From the NCBI GenBank assembly GCA_958296245.1, contig OY282458.1, positions 434,001-498,000 on the forward strand: DNA of 64,000 nucleotides, read 5' to 3'. How positions within the stretch are numbered: the stretch's first letter is position 1; each line of letters opens with the position of its first letter. Below the pieces are notes generated by a model, which saw nothing but the letters and a program-made list of their open reading frames with translations, was not told where the DNA came from and searched no databases. Source of the stretch: an uncultured Dehalococcoidia bacterium. GTDB lineage: Bacteria; Chloroflexota; Dehalococcoidia; Lucifugimonadales; G958296245. Made by a program: the position numbers and the translations under genes. Below, one piece after another: positions 35,175 to 44,702 of the stretch.

Positions 35175-35193
35175 GCGCCGAATGATTCGGCGC
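35175..35193. promoter_or_regulatory. Palindrome in the 5' leader of the CNNM gene
   Basis: GCGCCGAAT-G-ATTCGGCGC is a 9-bp inverted repeat around one base, 12 bp upstream of the CNNM start. With a one-base centre it suits a dimeric protein operator better than an RNA hairpin. No T-run follows on the minus strand, which argues against a glmU terminator. Confidence 0.5.
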
Positions 35194-35207
35194 CCTTGCA
35201 GGCGCCC

Positions 35208-36584
35208 TTATCTTGCCGGCGCGCCTCCTTCACTCCCTTTGTGCGGCAGTCTGCAAGGCCGGAGCCGCGCCGGCACTCCGACGGCCAGAGCGTCGGGCGG
35301 TACGTCCCGAGTCACGACAGCGCCGGCGCCGGTCGACGCACGCGCCCCGATTCTGATAGGGGCGACCAGCATAGAGCCTGACCCTATCAGAGCGCCATCT
35401 TCGATGCGGGTATGGTGCTTCTCAAGCCCATCGTAGTTGCACGTAACGGTCCCGGCGCCGATATTGACGTCGGCTCCTATCTGAGCGTCGCCTATGTAGC
35501 AGAAGTGGCCCGACCGGGTCCTTCGTCCTAGCCTGCTGGCTTTGATCTCGGCGTGGCTGCCTATGGAGACCTCGGCTTGGAGGTGGGTCCCTTGGCGGAG
35601 GTGGGCAAACGGCCCCACGGTAACGCCGTCTTCCAGGTTGGCGCCCCGCACCACCGAAGCCTCCACACGGCACCGGTTCCCTATTACGGAGGCGTCGACT
35701 ATGGTGTTGGGGCCGATCTCGCAGCCTTCGCCGACTGTGGAGGGCCCCGTTATATGGGTGTTGGGATAGATCGTGGTGTCCATCCCTATGCTGACCCCCT
35801 GGTCGACGTAGGTCGTAGCCGGGTCCGTGATGGCGGCGCCGGACATCATCAACTGCTCGTTGATGCGCTGGCGCATGACGGCCTCGGCCCGGGAGAGCTC
35901 CGAGCGTGTGTTTACCCCGACTATCTGGTCTGGCCGGTCAATCGGCATGGCGGCGACCCGCCGCCCCTGCAATGCGGCTGCAGCGACCAGGTCCGTGATG
36001 TATATCTCCCCGCTGGCTGAAGGAGTGAGCGCCCTCAGGTTCTCCCACAGCCACGAGGCATCGAAGCAGTACAGCCCGACGTTCACCTCGCGGATGCATC
36101 GGGCCGCGTCGTCATCGGCCGCCTTCTCGACAATCGCTGATACGCGGCCCGATCTGTCCCGGACCACTCGCCCAAGATCGCCCGGGGCGTCGAGGGTGGC
36201 GGTGGTGATGGTGGCGACGGCGCCTTGGGTTAGGTGCTCCCTCGTCAGGGCAGCGAGCGTTGCCGGCTCCAAGAGCGGGACGTCGCCGTTGAGGACGAGG
36301 ATGTTGCCTGTAGCCGGGAGGAGATCGGCTGCCTGAAGCAAGGCGTGACCCGTGCCGAGCTGAACGTCCTGTACGGCGTAGTTTACGGTGTCGCCGAGGA
36401 TACGATGGATCCCGTTCGACTCCCTGGCCACTACCACCGTGGTTTGGAACCCAGCCGCGCGCACGGCGTCGACGACGATACCAATCATCTCCCGCCCGCA
36501 GATCCTGTGAAGGACCTTCGGGATCCGGGACTTCATTCGGACGCCTTGGCCCGCCGCCAAGACGACGGCCACATTGTCGAGCAT
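35208..36584 (-). CDS. glmU: Bifunctional N-acetylglucosamine-1-phosphate uridyltransferase / glucosamine-1-phosphate acetyltransferase
   Basis: 458 residues from the ATG ending at 36584 (MLDNVAVVLAAGQG). A GTG 21 bp upstream is an alternative. The N-terminal pyrophosphorylase domain has the nucleotide-binding loop 'LAAGQGVRMKSRIPKVLH' and 'LNGDVPLL'. The C-terminal left-handed beta-helix shows hexapeptide repeats ('VSIGMDTTIYPNTHITG', 'VNIGAGTVTCNYDG'). The protein makes UDP-GlcNAc for peptidoglycan or cell-surface glycans. Dehalococcoidia themselves lack peptidoglycan; its presence here fits a relative that still makes UDP-GlcNAc for glycans. The tail (GSEGGAPAR) is a short unstructured extension. 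It probably shares a transcript with the CNNM gene. Confidence 0.94.
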   Translation of the reverse strand: MLDNVAVVLAAGQGVRMKSRIPKVLHRICGREMIGIVVDAVRAAGFQTTVVVARESNGIHRILGDTVNYAVQDVQLGTGHALLQAADLLPATGNILVLNGDVPLLEPATLAALTREHLTQGAVATITTATLDAPGDLGRVVRDRSGRVSAIVEKAADDDAARCIREVNVGLYCFDASWLWENLRALTPSASGEIYITDLVAAAALQGRRVAAMPIDRPDQIVGVNTRSELSRAEAVMRQRINEQLMMSGAAITDPATTYVDQGVSIGMDTTIYPNTHITGPSTVGEGCEIGPNTIVDASVIGNRCRVEASVVRGANLEDGVTVGPFAHLRQGTHLQAEVSIGSHAEIKASRLGRRTRSGHFCYIGDAQIGADVNIGAGTVTCNYDGLEKHHTRIEDGALIGSGSMLVAPIRIGARASTGAGAVVTRDVPPDALAVGVPARLRPCRLPHKGSEGGAPAR

Positions 36585-36735
36585 TGGAAAAGAAGCAGCG
36601 CCCACCAGGATGAGGCCGCAGCCCCCAGGATAGGCGCCTAGTTCTAAAAACTACCTATGTACGCGCAGGATCAACCACTTGACAAGCTTCATGGTAGCAG
36701 CGCCGAGGATGCGATGTCAATATAATGTAGGCGTC

Positions 36736-36950
36736 GTAACTGTTCAGGCTCTGTGAGACCTGAAGGGGGAAGGCCAAGAGGTTCTCCCCTCTGGCAGGGG
36801 GTCTGGGAGGCCCGCCACCTTTCCCGCAGGACGAGGGCGGTTCTCCCCTCTGGCAGGGGGTCTGGGGACTGTGCCCCAGTTACTAAGGGGCGGGCGGGTG
36901 GGGATCAAAGACGTCTGCTTTATCGAGGCTACGTTCAGGCTCCATGAGTT
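36736..36950. repeat. Composite repeat block (families C/D plus a 59-bp direct repeat)
   Basis: The block lies in the 485-bp gap 36585-37069, which has no gene. It opens with GTAACTGTTCAGG (36736-36748), the inverse of the family D core. It contains a 28-bp sequence twice at a 59-bp period (36780-36807 and 36839-36866). It ends with the 43-bp family C core at 36891-36933, directly followed by another GTTCAGGCTC-TGAG motif (36932-36950). The paired GTTCAGGCTC motifs bound about 190 bp in direct orientation. The remainder of the gap, 36585-36735, shows a TATAAT (36721) but no obvious product. Confidence 0.6.
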
Positions 36951-37069
36951 GAATCGTGAGGGCCTTTCCGAATCGTCATTCCGAACACAGGGCTAGAGGA
37001 GTGAGGACGCAAGGCTTGCCCTTGGGAGAGCCTCGCGCCGGGACCTTTGGATATGGACGGAGGGATTTG

Positions 37070-37909
37070 ATGCGCGCCATCGACATGCACGTTCACGTAC
37101 CGAGACAGCCGGGCCTGCCGGAGATGTCCATCGAGCCAGGCCTCCGTCGGTACTTCAAGGTAAGGTCGGCGCCCGAGAGGGGCGCCGACCTGGCAGCCGC
37201 GTACGCGGGATGGGACATAGTCGGGGTCGTCTTTTCCGTGGACGCCGAGACCACCACCGGCGAGCGGCCCGATACCAACGATTACGTCGCCGGCATCGTC
37301 AACGACCACCCCGGCAGGCTTGTCGGCTTTGCCACCGTGGACCCCTGGAAGATGGAGGAGGCCGTCGAGGAGGTCGAGCGGGCGGTGACCCGCCTGGGCT
37401 TGAGGGGCCTGAAGCTCCACCCCGTCCACCAAGCCTTCCATCCCAACGACGAGCGTTTCTATCCCCTGTACCGGAAGTGCGTTGACCTTGGCGTACCCGT
37501 GCTCATACACTCGGGCTTCGCCGCCGCGGGCCTTGGTATGCCGGGAGGCGGCGGCCTCAAGCTCAAGTACGGGGCGCCGATCCCAGGCATTGACGACGTG
37601 GCCGCCGACTTCCCCGGTCTGACCGTAGTCATGGCCCACCCGGCGTGGCCCTGGGTGGAAGAGCAGATAGCCGTGGCGCTCCACAAGCCCAACGTATATA
37701 TAGACCTGTCCGGCTGGGCGCCTCGGTTCATACCGGATGCCCTGGTGCGCGAGACGAACACCCGCTTGCAGGACAAGGTGCTGTTCGGCTCCGACTTCCC
37801 GTACCTGACCCCGGACCGCTGGCTCAAGGGGTTCGAGGACCTCCCCATCGACGACGAGGTGCGCGCCAAGGTGCTCGTGGACAACGCGCGCCGCGTTCTG
37901 GGGTTGTGA
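37070..37909 (+). CDS. Amidohydrolase-2 family metal-dependent hydrolase
   Basis: 279 residues from the ATG at 37070, 8 nt after GGAGGG; an upstream open frame lacks similarity. The metal-binding HxH is 'DMHVHVP' (H7, H9). Other ligands are in 'GLKLHPVHQ', 'PVLIHSGFA', 'VVMAHPAWPW' and the aspartate of 'VLFGSDFPY'. This is the TIM-barrel amidohydrolase-2 group that includes aminocarboxymuconate-semialdehyde and gamma-resorcylate decarboxylases. Decarboxylation or hydrolysis of an aromatic or lactone substrate is possible, but no specific substrate can be stated. It stands alone before the pdxS operon. Confidence 0.85.
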   Translation: MRAIDMHVHVPRQPGLPEMSIEPGLRRYFKVRSAPERGADLAAAYAGWDIVGVVFSVDAETTTGERPDTNDYVAGIVNDHPGRLVGFATVDPWKMEEAVEEVERAVTRLGLRGLKLHPVHQAFHPNDERFYPLYRKCVDLGVPVLIHSGFAAAGLGMPGGGGLKLKYGAPIPGIDDVAADFPGLTVVMAHPAWPWVEEQIAVALHKPNVYIDLSGWAPRFIPDALVRETNTRLQDKVLFGSDFPYLTPDRWLKGFEDLPIDDEVRAKVLVDNARRVLGL

Positions 37910-38020
37910 CCGGCTCTGGCCCCCTCTAGTCCCGAGCGGGTACTCCCCTAAGAAGCCCGGGGGTATAGTATGATATGCTCGACTACACCCCCTTAAGACG
38001 GTATTCGGAGGGTTGCTGAC

Positions 38021-38909
<889 letters not shown>

Positions 38910-38920
<11 letters not shown>

Positions 38921-39503
38921 CGCGGCCAGGATCGGGGTGCTGGCCGTTCAGGGCGACTTCCTGGAGCACAAGCACGCCCTGGGCAGGCTGGGCGTGGATG
39001 CGCCGGAGGTGCGGCTGCCGGAGCAGCTGGAGGGGCTCGAGGGCCTGATAATCCCAGGCGGCGAGAGCACCACCATGGTGCATCTGATAGACACCTACGG
39101 GCTCAGGGGTCCCCTGAGGGAAAAAGCGGCGTCCGGGATGCCGGTCTGGGGGACTTGCGCCGGGATGATCCTCTTGGCCGACGGCCTCACGGACAGCCGA
39201 CCGGAACCGCTCGGGCTCATGGATATAGAGGTCAGCCGCAACGCGTTCGGCCGCCAGATCGACAGCTTCGAGGAGAGGATCGACTTCGAGGGGGTGGAGG
39301 GCCCTCCCGTCGTGGCGGTCTTCATTCGGGCGCCGGTCGTCAACCGCACCGGCGAGGCGGCGCGGGTGCTGGCCAGAGTCTCCGACGGGCGCGCCGTGGC
39401 GGTTCGGCAGGGCCTTATGCTGGCGACGTCCTTCCATCCTGAGTTGACGGGAGATCTGCGGGTACACGAGCTCTTCTTGAGAATGGTAAAGGGCTTGGCC
39501 TAG
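38910..39503 (+). CDS. pdxT: Pyridoxal 5'-phosphate synthase glutaminase subunit PdxT
   Basis: 197 residues from the GTG at 38910, inside the end of pdxS; a GAGGAG site lies upstream. PdxT hydrolyses glutamine and channels ammonia to PdxS. Class I amidotransferase residues are C83 in '[10 protein letters not shown]' and H176/E178 in 'FHPELTGD'. 'GGESTTM' near residue 50 is the second conserved block. The N-terminus '[13 protein letters not shown]' is canonical. A GNAT gene begins 8 bp after the stop, with a ribosome site that overlaps the pdxT stop codon, so the operon continues. Confidence 0.96.
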
Positions 39504-39511
39504 GAGCAAAA

Positions 39512-40447
39512 GTGTCTTACATAAGACGCCTCCAGCCCTCCGACTTCCTCCGGTACACCACCCTCGGCGCTCTGGAAAGGGGTAATCTCGCGTACACGAT
39601 GGACCGTGTGGGAAAAGCTCCCGGGGCCCGCGTGTCCGTCCTAGATGCCGCGCGGCTGAGCCTGTTGACCCAGGGCAGATGGACCTTGGCCTATTGCGCC
39701 GGGGAGGGCGCGAGGATCACGGCCGTCTCGGCCGCTAGGCGGCGCTCGGGGCCGCGGGTGTGGGAGCTTTCGCACCTGTATCTAAGGTCGGATTCCCACA
39801 GCGTGGGTGAAGACCTCCTCAGCCGAACGTGCCACGAGGTAGCGCGGCGCGGCGGCGAGCGCGTATTCGTCCGGTTGCGGGAGAACGAGCCGAGCGCCGG
39901 CGCCGTGCGCAGAAGCGGTTTCGTCCGATGCGCCCGCGAGATGCTCTTCACGGGACCAAGACGGCCGGGCGCCAGGGGCGGTGAGCTTATGCTACGCCGG
40001 CGCCGGCCCTACGACGACCATGACCTATTCCGGCTCTACACGTCGGCTTTCCCCACCGAGGCCAGGTTCCTCTACGGCGTCACGTTCGACCAGTGGTCGG
40101 CGGCGCTCGAACGGAATAGAAGGGGCACTCACGAGTTCGTCTACGAGATGGACGGCCGGATCAAGGCCTGGGTCAAGACGTCGCGGCGGCTGACCACCGG
40201 CCATCTTTCGATCACGGTTGGCCCCGAAGAAGGCGGCAGTCTCGCGGCGCTGGTCGACTTTGGGATGAACAAGCTCGGCGGCGTCAGCACGGTGGCGTGC
40301 CTAGTCCCGGACCACCAAGCGCTTCTGCAACGGCTTCTCCTCCACCGCGGGCTAGAGATCGCGGCTGAGTACGTGATCATGGCGAAGGCCATGGTGGCCC
40401 CGGTTACGAAAGAAGCCGTGCGGACAGCCGTTCCGACCCCAACTTGA
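39512..40447 (+). CDS. GNAT-superfamily acetyltransferase-like protein
   Basis: 311 residues from the GTG at 39512. The fold assignment rests on 'SIRRLQPSDF'-like text at the start ('YIRRLQPSDFLRYTTLGAL'), 'VWELSHLYLRSDSHSVGEDLLSRTCHEVARRGGERVFVRL' and 'NEPSAGAVRRSGFVRCAREM', the last resembling the acetyl-CoA-site helix and strand. The second half looks like a degenerate copy. Motif A lacks the full RxxGxG/A pattern, so catalytic activity is doubtful. It sits between pdxT and the ATPase gene, within one probable operon (8 bp and 29 bp gaps). The role is unknown. Confidence 0.6.
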   Translation: MSYIRRLQPSDFLRYTTLGALERGNLAYTMDRVGKAPGARVSVLDAARLSLLTQGRWTLAYCAGEGARITAVSAARRRSGPRVWELSHLYLRSDSHSVGEDLLSRTCHEVARRGGERVFVRLRENEPSAGAVRRSGFVRCAREMLFTGPRRPGARGGELMLRRRRPYDDHDLFRLYTSAFPTEARFLYGVTFDQWSAALERNRRGTHEFVYEMDGRIKAWVKTSRRLTTGHLSITVGPEEGGSLAALVDFGMNKLGGVSTVACLVPDHQALLQRLLLHRGLEIAAEYVIMAKAMVAPVTKEAVRTAVPTPT

Positions 40448-40476
40448 CCGCCTGAGGGAGGAAGCCACTGCACCAG

Positions 40477-42099
40477 ATGCAGCAGACTACGGACGCAGAC
40501 CTCGACGCGCTGATAGGAAAGCTCCCACCCAGAATCATGGAGCCTCTGGTTCAGCGCGGCGACAATACGGAACTGCTGGAGGTGATTCTGGACCTGGGTA
40601 GGCAGCCGGAAGCCAGGTACTTGAATGAGAGTCAACTGCTGAGCGGCTGTGAGGTAGTCGAAAGCGACATCCTGCACGTCGTGAGTGGGATCGGGCTTTT
40701 CGGGGGAGACAACCGAGCCGGTATCGAGCGCACGCTCCACCGCATATCCGCGATGCGCAACCGCAGCGGCAAGATCGTGGGGTTGACGTTGAGGGTGGGG
40801 CGCGCGGTATACGGGACCATCCGGATCATTGAAGACCTGGTGTTGACCGGCAAGAGCATCCTCTTGCTGGGCAAGCCGGGCGTGGGCAAGACGACGATGT
40901 TGCGAGAGGTGGCGCGGGTCCTTGCCGACGACGCCCGGAAGCGCGTGGTCGTCGTCGATACGTCTAATGAGATCGCCGGCGACGGAGATATACCGCATCC
41001 GGGCATCGGGCGCGCCCGCCGTATGCAGGTACCCTCCCCGGCCCAGCAGCACGCCGTAATGATCGAGGCCGTGGAGAACCACATGCCCGAGGTGATCATC
41101 ATCGACGAGATCGGGACCGAGCTCGAGGCCGGCGCGGCCCGCACCATCGCCGAGCGCGGGGTGCAGCTCGTTGCCACGGCACACGGCACAACGCTCGAGA
41201 ACTTGGTCCTGAACCCCACCCTCTCGGACCTGATCGGCGGGGTGCAGACCGTGACCCTGGGCGATGAGGAAGCCAGGCGGCGCCGCACACAGAAGACGGT
41301 GCAGGAGAGACGCGCCCCACCAACCTTCGACATCGTAGTGGAGATACAGGGCTGGGACCGGGTGGCAATCCACACCGACGTCGCCGAGGTGGTCGACAAA
41401 CTGCTGCGGGGCTACACGGTTTCACCTGAGCTCCGGGCCATCGGCCCCGACGGCGGGATAGAACGCTCGCGGGCGGAGCCGGTGACGTCTCTGGCAACAC
41501 GTGACCGCCCAGGCAGGTATGAGTACCAACCGACCTTCTACTTCAGACCGTCCCGGGCGCGGCACGCGCCCGGGACGCCGGCGGGCCCCGATGGCCCCGA
41601 TGCAGCCGTAGAGGAGACCGGCGCCGATGAGCCCGTGAGGGTGACACGGATACTCCCCTACGGGGTGAACAAGGGCAAGTTGCAACAGGCGGTGCAGGGA
41701 TCGCGCGCTCCGATCGAGCTCGTGGGCAGCCTTGCCGAAGCTGACCTGCTCCTTACGACCAAGAACTTCTACCGGCGTAGGACACAGGCCTTACAGGAAG
41801 CGGAGGAGGCCGGCAGGCCCGTTTACGTGCTGCGGCGGAACACCGAGCCTCAGATACGGCAGTTCCTGAGGTCCTTGGCCCGGTCCGACCAGGGCGAGAG
41901 GTCACAGCAGGTGCAGATCGCCATCAAGGAGGCGGAAGCGGCTGCCGAAAAGGTCAGCAGCGGCGGCTCGCAGGAAGAGCTAAGCCCCCGGGGGGCCTAC
42001 ATCCGGCGCATCCAGCACCAGATCGCAGAGCAACGCGGCCTGTCCTCGCTGAGCACCGGACGCGAGCCAAGCCGCCGCGTCGTGATGTACCGCACCTAG
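40477..42099 (+). CDS. Ycf45/SpoIIIAA-like AAA ATPase with C-terminal nucleic-acid-binding region
   Basis: 540 residues. The P-loop 'GKPGVGKTT' (132-140) and Walker B 'IIIDEIG' (D210-E211) belong to the Ycf45/SpoIIIAA branch of the secretion-ATPase-like AAA proteins. 'VTLRVGRAVYG' and 'VDTSNEIAGDGDIPHPGIGRARRM' are specific hallmarks. 'LVATAHGTTLENLVLNPTLSDLIGGV' is the sensor region. The C-terminal 190 residues, beyond a Pro/Gly/Asp-rich linker, match the R3H-type region seen in the plastid/cyanobacterial homologues. The function of this group is unsettled; a role in RNA or nucleotide signalling has been suggested. The ATG follows GGGAGGAAG. A thymidylate kinase gene follows within 77 bp. 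Confidence 0.8.
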   Translation: MQQTTDADLDALIGKLPPRIMEPLVQRGDNTELLEVILDLGRQPEARYLNESQLLSGCEVVESDILHVVSGIGLFGGDNRAGIERTLHRISAMRNRSGKIVGLTLRVGRAVYGTIRIIEDLVLTGKSILLLGKPGVGKTTMLREVARVLADDARKRVVVVDTSNEIAGDGDIPHPGIGRARRMQVPSPAQQHAVMIEAVENHMPEVIIIDEIGTELEAGAARTIAERGVQLVATAHGTTLENLVLNPTLSDLIGGVQTVTLGDEEARRRRTQKTVQERRAPPTFDIVVEIQGWDRVAIHTDVAEVVDKLLRGYTVSPELRAIGPDGGIERSRAEPVTSLATRDRPGRYEYQPTFYFRPSRARHAPGTPAGPDGPDAAVEETGADEPVRVTRILPYGVNKGKLQQAVQGSRAPIELVGSLAEADLLLTTKNFYRRRTQALQEAEEAGRPVYVLRRNTEPQIRQFLRSLARSDQGERSQQVQIAIKEAEAAAEKVSSGGSQEELSPRGAYIRRIQHQIAEQRGLSSLSTGREPSRRVVMYRT

Positions 42100-42176
42100 A
42101 AACTGTTCCTGAGCGGTGTTGCGTGGAGCCTTACCCAAAGATAGAATCACCTAAAGCAGTTCGTCAGGAGAACGCA

Positions 42177-42929
42177 GTGGCCCTTTTCATCTCCTTCGAA
42201 GGCGGTGAAGGCAGTGGCAAGTCGACGCAGGCGCAACTGTTGGAAGAGCGGTTGCGTCGGCTCGGGGCGCCGGTGGTCTCCGTTCACGAGCCTGGAACCA
42301 CGCATCTGGGCCTGTACCTCAGAAAGTGGCTAAAGCAGGGGAGGCCGTTCGACTCGGAGCTAGCCGAGTTTCTCCTGTTCGCGTCTGCTCGGGCCGAGCT
42401 TGTCAGTCAGATCGTGCAGCCTTCCTTGAACCAGGGGACGATCGTGTTGGCCGACCGCTTCAGCGACTCCTCCGTAGCCTACCAGGGCTATGGGAGAGGG
42501 CTTCCGATCAAGCTCATAGACGAGATCAACACTGAAGCCACCGGCGGCATAACGCCTGACATTACGTTTCTCCTAGACTGCCCCCCGAAGGTTGGTCTAA
42601 CGCGAGTAGGGGCTTCATTCCAATTGAAGCTGTTCGACTCCCCAGGGTCGGCGAAGCCGGTCAGGGAGTCGGAGGGGACCAGGTTCGAACAGGAGCCAAT
42701 CCACTTTCACGAGAATGTCCGTTCAGGATTTCGGATCCTCGCGGAGAAGGCGCCGGAACGTTGGAGGGTTGTCGACGCGACCCTACAAGCCGGTGAAATC
42801 AGCGACATCGTGTGGGAAGACGTAGAAGCCGCCTTGGGGCGGCCTGCAGAGGAGAACGGCCACGGACCCCGCAATGGGATACTGCCCGGTATATCGACTC
42901 AGAGCGCGCTTCACGCGCATACGGTGTGA
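42177..42929 (+). CDS. tmk: Thymidylate kinase
   Basis: 250 residues from the GTG at 42177, 8 nt after AGGAG; an upstream in-frame ATG at 42123 has no ribosome site. Tmk phosphorylates dTMP to dTDP. The P-loop is 'GGEGSGKST' (9-17). 'EPGTTHLG', 'FLLFASARAELVSQIVQPSL' and 'VLADRFSDSSVAYQGYGRGL' are typical. The LID region is unusual: between 'LLDCPPKVGL' and 'FHENVRSGF' the usual short 'R..DR.E' segment is expanded by about 20 residues ('FQLKLFDSPGSAKPVRESEG'). The C-terminus also carries a non-conserved tail of about 30 residues. It ends just before a PPOX-type gene. Confidence 0.92.
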   Translation: MALFISFEGGEGSGKSTQAQLLEERLRRLGAPVVSVHEPGTTHLGLYLRKWLKQGRPFDSELAEFLLFASARAELVSQIVQPSLNQGTIVLADRFSDSSVAYQGYGRGLPIKLIDEINTEATGGITPDITFLLDCPPKVGLTRVGASFQLKLFDSPGSAKPVRESEGTRFEQEPIHFHENVRSGFRILAEKAPERWRVVDATLQAGEISDIVWEDVEAALGRPAEENGHGPRNGILPGISTQSALHAHTV

Positions 42930-42931
42930 CT

Positions 42932-43345
42932 ATGGCGCGCATGACCCCGGATGAGATCGAAGCCATCCTGCGGACGCCCTTGATCGCGTCCATAGCGACG
43001 ATCAAGCCCGACGGCTCGCCCCACGTCACGCCGGTCTGGTTTCTCTACGACGACGCCGCGGTGCAGGTCGCCGTTAGCAGCACGTCGGTCAAGGCGCGCA
43101 ACGTCAGGAGCAATCCGCAGGTGTCGCTCAGCATCCTCGACGGCGGCGACCACTCAAGATGGGTCCAGGTCAACGGCCCGGCGGCGCTGACGAAGGAGGG
43201 GGTCTCCGACGTGGTGCGGGCCATGTGGAGGAGCTATACGGAAGGGGATGGGTGGGAGGAGTCAGCGGAGAAGGTGCTGAGGGACATAGACTTCATCCTG
43301 ATTTCGGTGACGCCGGTCAATGTACTCGGAATCATCGGGGAGTAG
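42932..43345 (+). CDS. PPOX-class F420/FMN-binding oxidoreductase
   Basis: 137 residues. The small split-barrel fold of pyridoxamine-phosphate-oxidase-like proteins is evident from 'LIASIATIKPDGSPHVTPVWFLYDD' and 'SSTSVKARNVRSNPQVSLSI'. A TIGR03618-like F420-dependent type is the best fit. The ATG at 42932 lies 2 bp after the tmk stop; a GTG at 42926 overlaps the stop region. F420-linked proteins of this kind reduce or protect quinones, biliverdin and similar compounds. The substrate is unknown. Its presence beside an LLM-class enzyme in this window supports use of coenzyme F420 or FMN redox chemistry. Confidence 0.82.
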   Translation: MARMTPDEIEAILRTPLIASIATIKPDGSPHVTPVWFLYDDAAVQVAVSSTSVKARNVRSNPQVSLSILDGGDHSRWVQVNGPAALTKEGVSDVVRAMWRSYTEGDGWEESAEKVLRDIDFILISVTPVNVLGIIGE

Positions 43346-43448
43346 GGGATACCCCGCAGTCGTCATACCTGTGGAAGTCCGGTATCCCGTTCGCGTTAGC
43401 AGTCAAGGAAGCATTCCGGCGCCCCATCCAAATTGGCGGGCGAATGGG

Positions 43449-44573
43449 CTAACCGTGTCGGAGTCCGTGGGTGGGGAAGATCAGACGCTGGACGTTTGCC
43501 ACACTATTCTCGGCGAACGTACGCGCGTCGCGGAGCACCTGACCGGGCACCGAAGGGTCTCCTGGGTCGCGTAGAGTGGCTATGCCGTGCCGTTCGCGGT
43601 ACTCGGCGGGCAGCGTGTCTTCGAGTTGCCGGTCTGACATGATCCCGTAAGCGGCAGCCCACGCGCGAGCCACGGCTTGGAGGTCGTAGCCTCCGCCTCC
43701 CAAAGCTAACCACTTGGGGGCAATGCCCCTGAATGCCCCGACCGCCTCCGCGAAGCCCTGCACGGTCAGGGCGAGATGGGTGATCGGGTCGCGGAAGTGT
43801 GAGTCGATGCCAAGCTGGGTCACCAGCACGTCCGGGGCGAACGCCTCGAGGAGCGGCAGCGCCGCTTCACGAAATGCCCATAAGTAGGTGTCGTCCGTCG
43901 TATACGGGTAGAGCGGTACGTTGACGGAGTAACCCTTTCCCTTGCCTGCGCCGACCTCCTCCACGTGGCCGGTGCCCGGGAATATAAACCTCCCGGACTC
44001 GTGCATCGAGATGGTCAACACTTCGTCGGTGTCGTAGAAGGCGTGCTGGACCCCGTCTCCGTGGTGGCAGTCTATGTCCACGTAGGCCACCCGCAGCCCT
44101 CGCAGCAGTAGGGGCATGATGGCTATCACCGGGTCGTTGAAGACGCAGAAACCGGACGCGTAGCCGGGCATGGCGTGGTGCAGGCCGCCGGATATGCTGA
44201 AGGCGGCGTCCGCCTCATCCGCGAGCAGTACCTCCACGGCCCGCAGGGACGCGCCCGTGGACCACAGGGCCGCGTCGTACATCCCGGGGTAGGCCGGATT
44301 GTCCGGGGTGCCGAGGTTGAACCCCTGCTGGGCTACCGATTCGTCACCGCTTCCGATCCTCTTCACCGCGTCGACGTACGACGGGGTGTGAAACCGTAGC
44401 AACTCTTCCTCGTCGGCCCGCCTTGGCGCGGTCAGCGCCGCGCCGGGCGCTTCCAGAGCGCCGTAGGCCCGAAGCAGCTCGTACGTATAGCGAAGCCGGA
44501 CAGGCTTCAACGGGTGTGCCCCGCTCAGGGAGTGCCTGGAGAGCAGGTCGTCATAGACAAATGCGGCGGACAT
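43449..44573 (-). CDS. acuC: Histone deacetylase/AcuC-family protein
   Basis: 374 residues. The arginase-like deacetylase fold shows 'GGLHHAMPGYASGFCVFND', the metal-binding 'DIDCHHGDGVQHAFYDTDEV', 'ISMHESGRFIFPGTG' and 'LVTQLGIDSHFRDPI'. These give the zinc ligands (Asp, His, Asp) and the HH active-site pair. AcuC-like proteins deacetylate acetyl-CoA synthetase or small molecules such as acetylpolyamines. No acetyl-CoA synthetase gene is adjacent, so the symbol reflects family only. It is transcribed convergently with the PPOX gene. A GGGATACC...GGTATCCC inverted repeat (43346-43390) lies in the gap. Confidence 0.85.
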   Translation of the reverse strand: MSAAFVYDDLLSRHSLSGAHPLKPVRLRYTYELLRAYGALEAPGAALTAPRRADEEELLRFHTPSYVDAVKRIGSGDESVAQQGFNLGTPDNPAYPGMYDAALWSTGASLRAVEVLLADEADAAFSISGGLHHAMPGYASGFCVFNDPVIAIMPLLLRGLRVAYVDIDCHHGDGVQHAFYDTDEVLTISMHESGRFIFPGTGHVEEVGAGKGKGYSVNVPLYPYTTDDTYLWAFREAALPLLEAFAPDVLVTQLGIDSHFRDPITHLALTVQGFAEAVGAFRGIAPKWLALGGGGYDLQAVARAWAAAYGIMSDRQLEDTLPAEYRERHGIATLRDPGDPSVPGQVLRDARTFAENSVANVQRLIFPTHGLRHG

Positions 44574-44702
44574 CAGCCCATACCAGAACGTCGACCCGGG
44601 CGATGCTTCATGATCTGCCGCCTCCTACTTTGAGAACGAAGAGTAGGATACTCTTCGGACCAACGATTCCCATAAGAACGATGCCGTCCGGTGCCCGCGC
44701 GC

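Noticed and set aside
37910-38020. Riboswitch upstream of pdxS; likewise upstream of bioY and the MetE-like gene
   Set aside because: The leaders are short and show no recognisable cobalamin, SAM, TPP or FMN core.
43346-43448. GGGATACC...GGTATCCC inverted repeat as terminator for the converging genes
   Set aside because: The arms are 8 bp with a long loop and no T-run; kept only as a remark in the AcuC entry.
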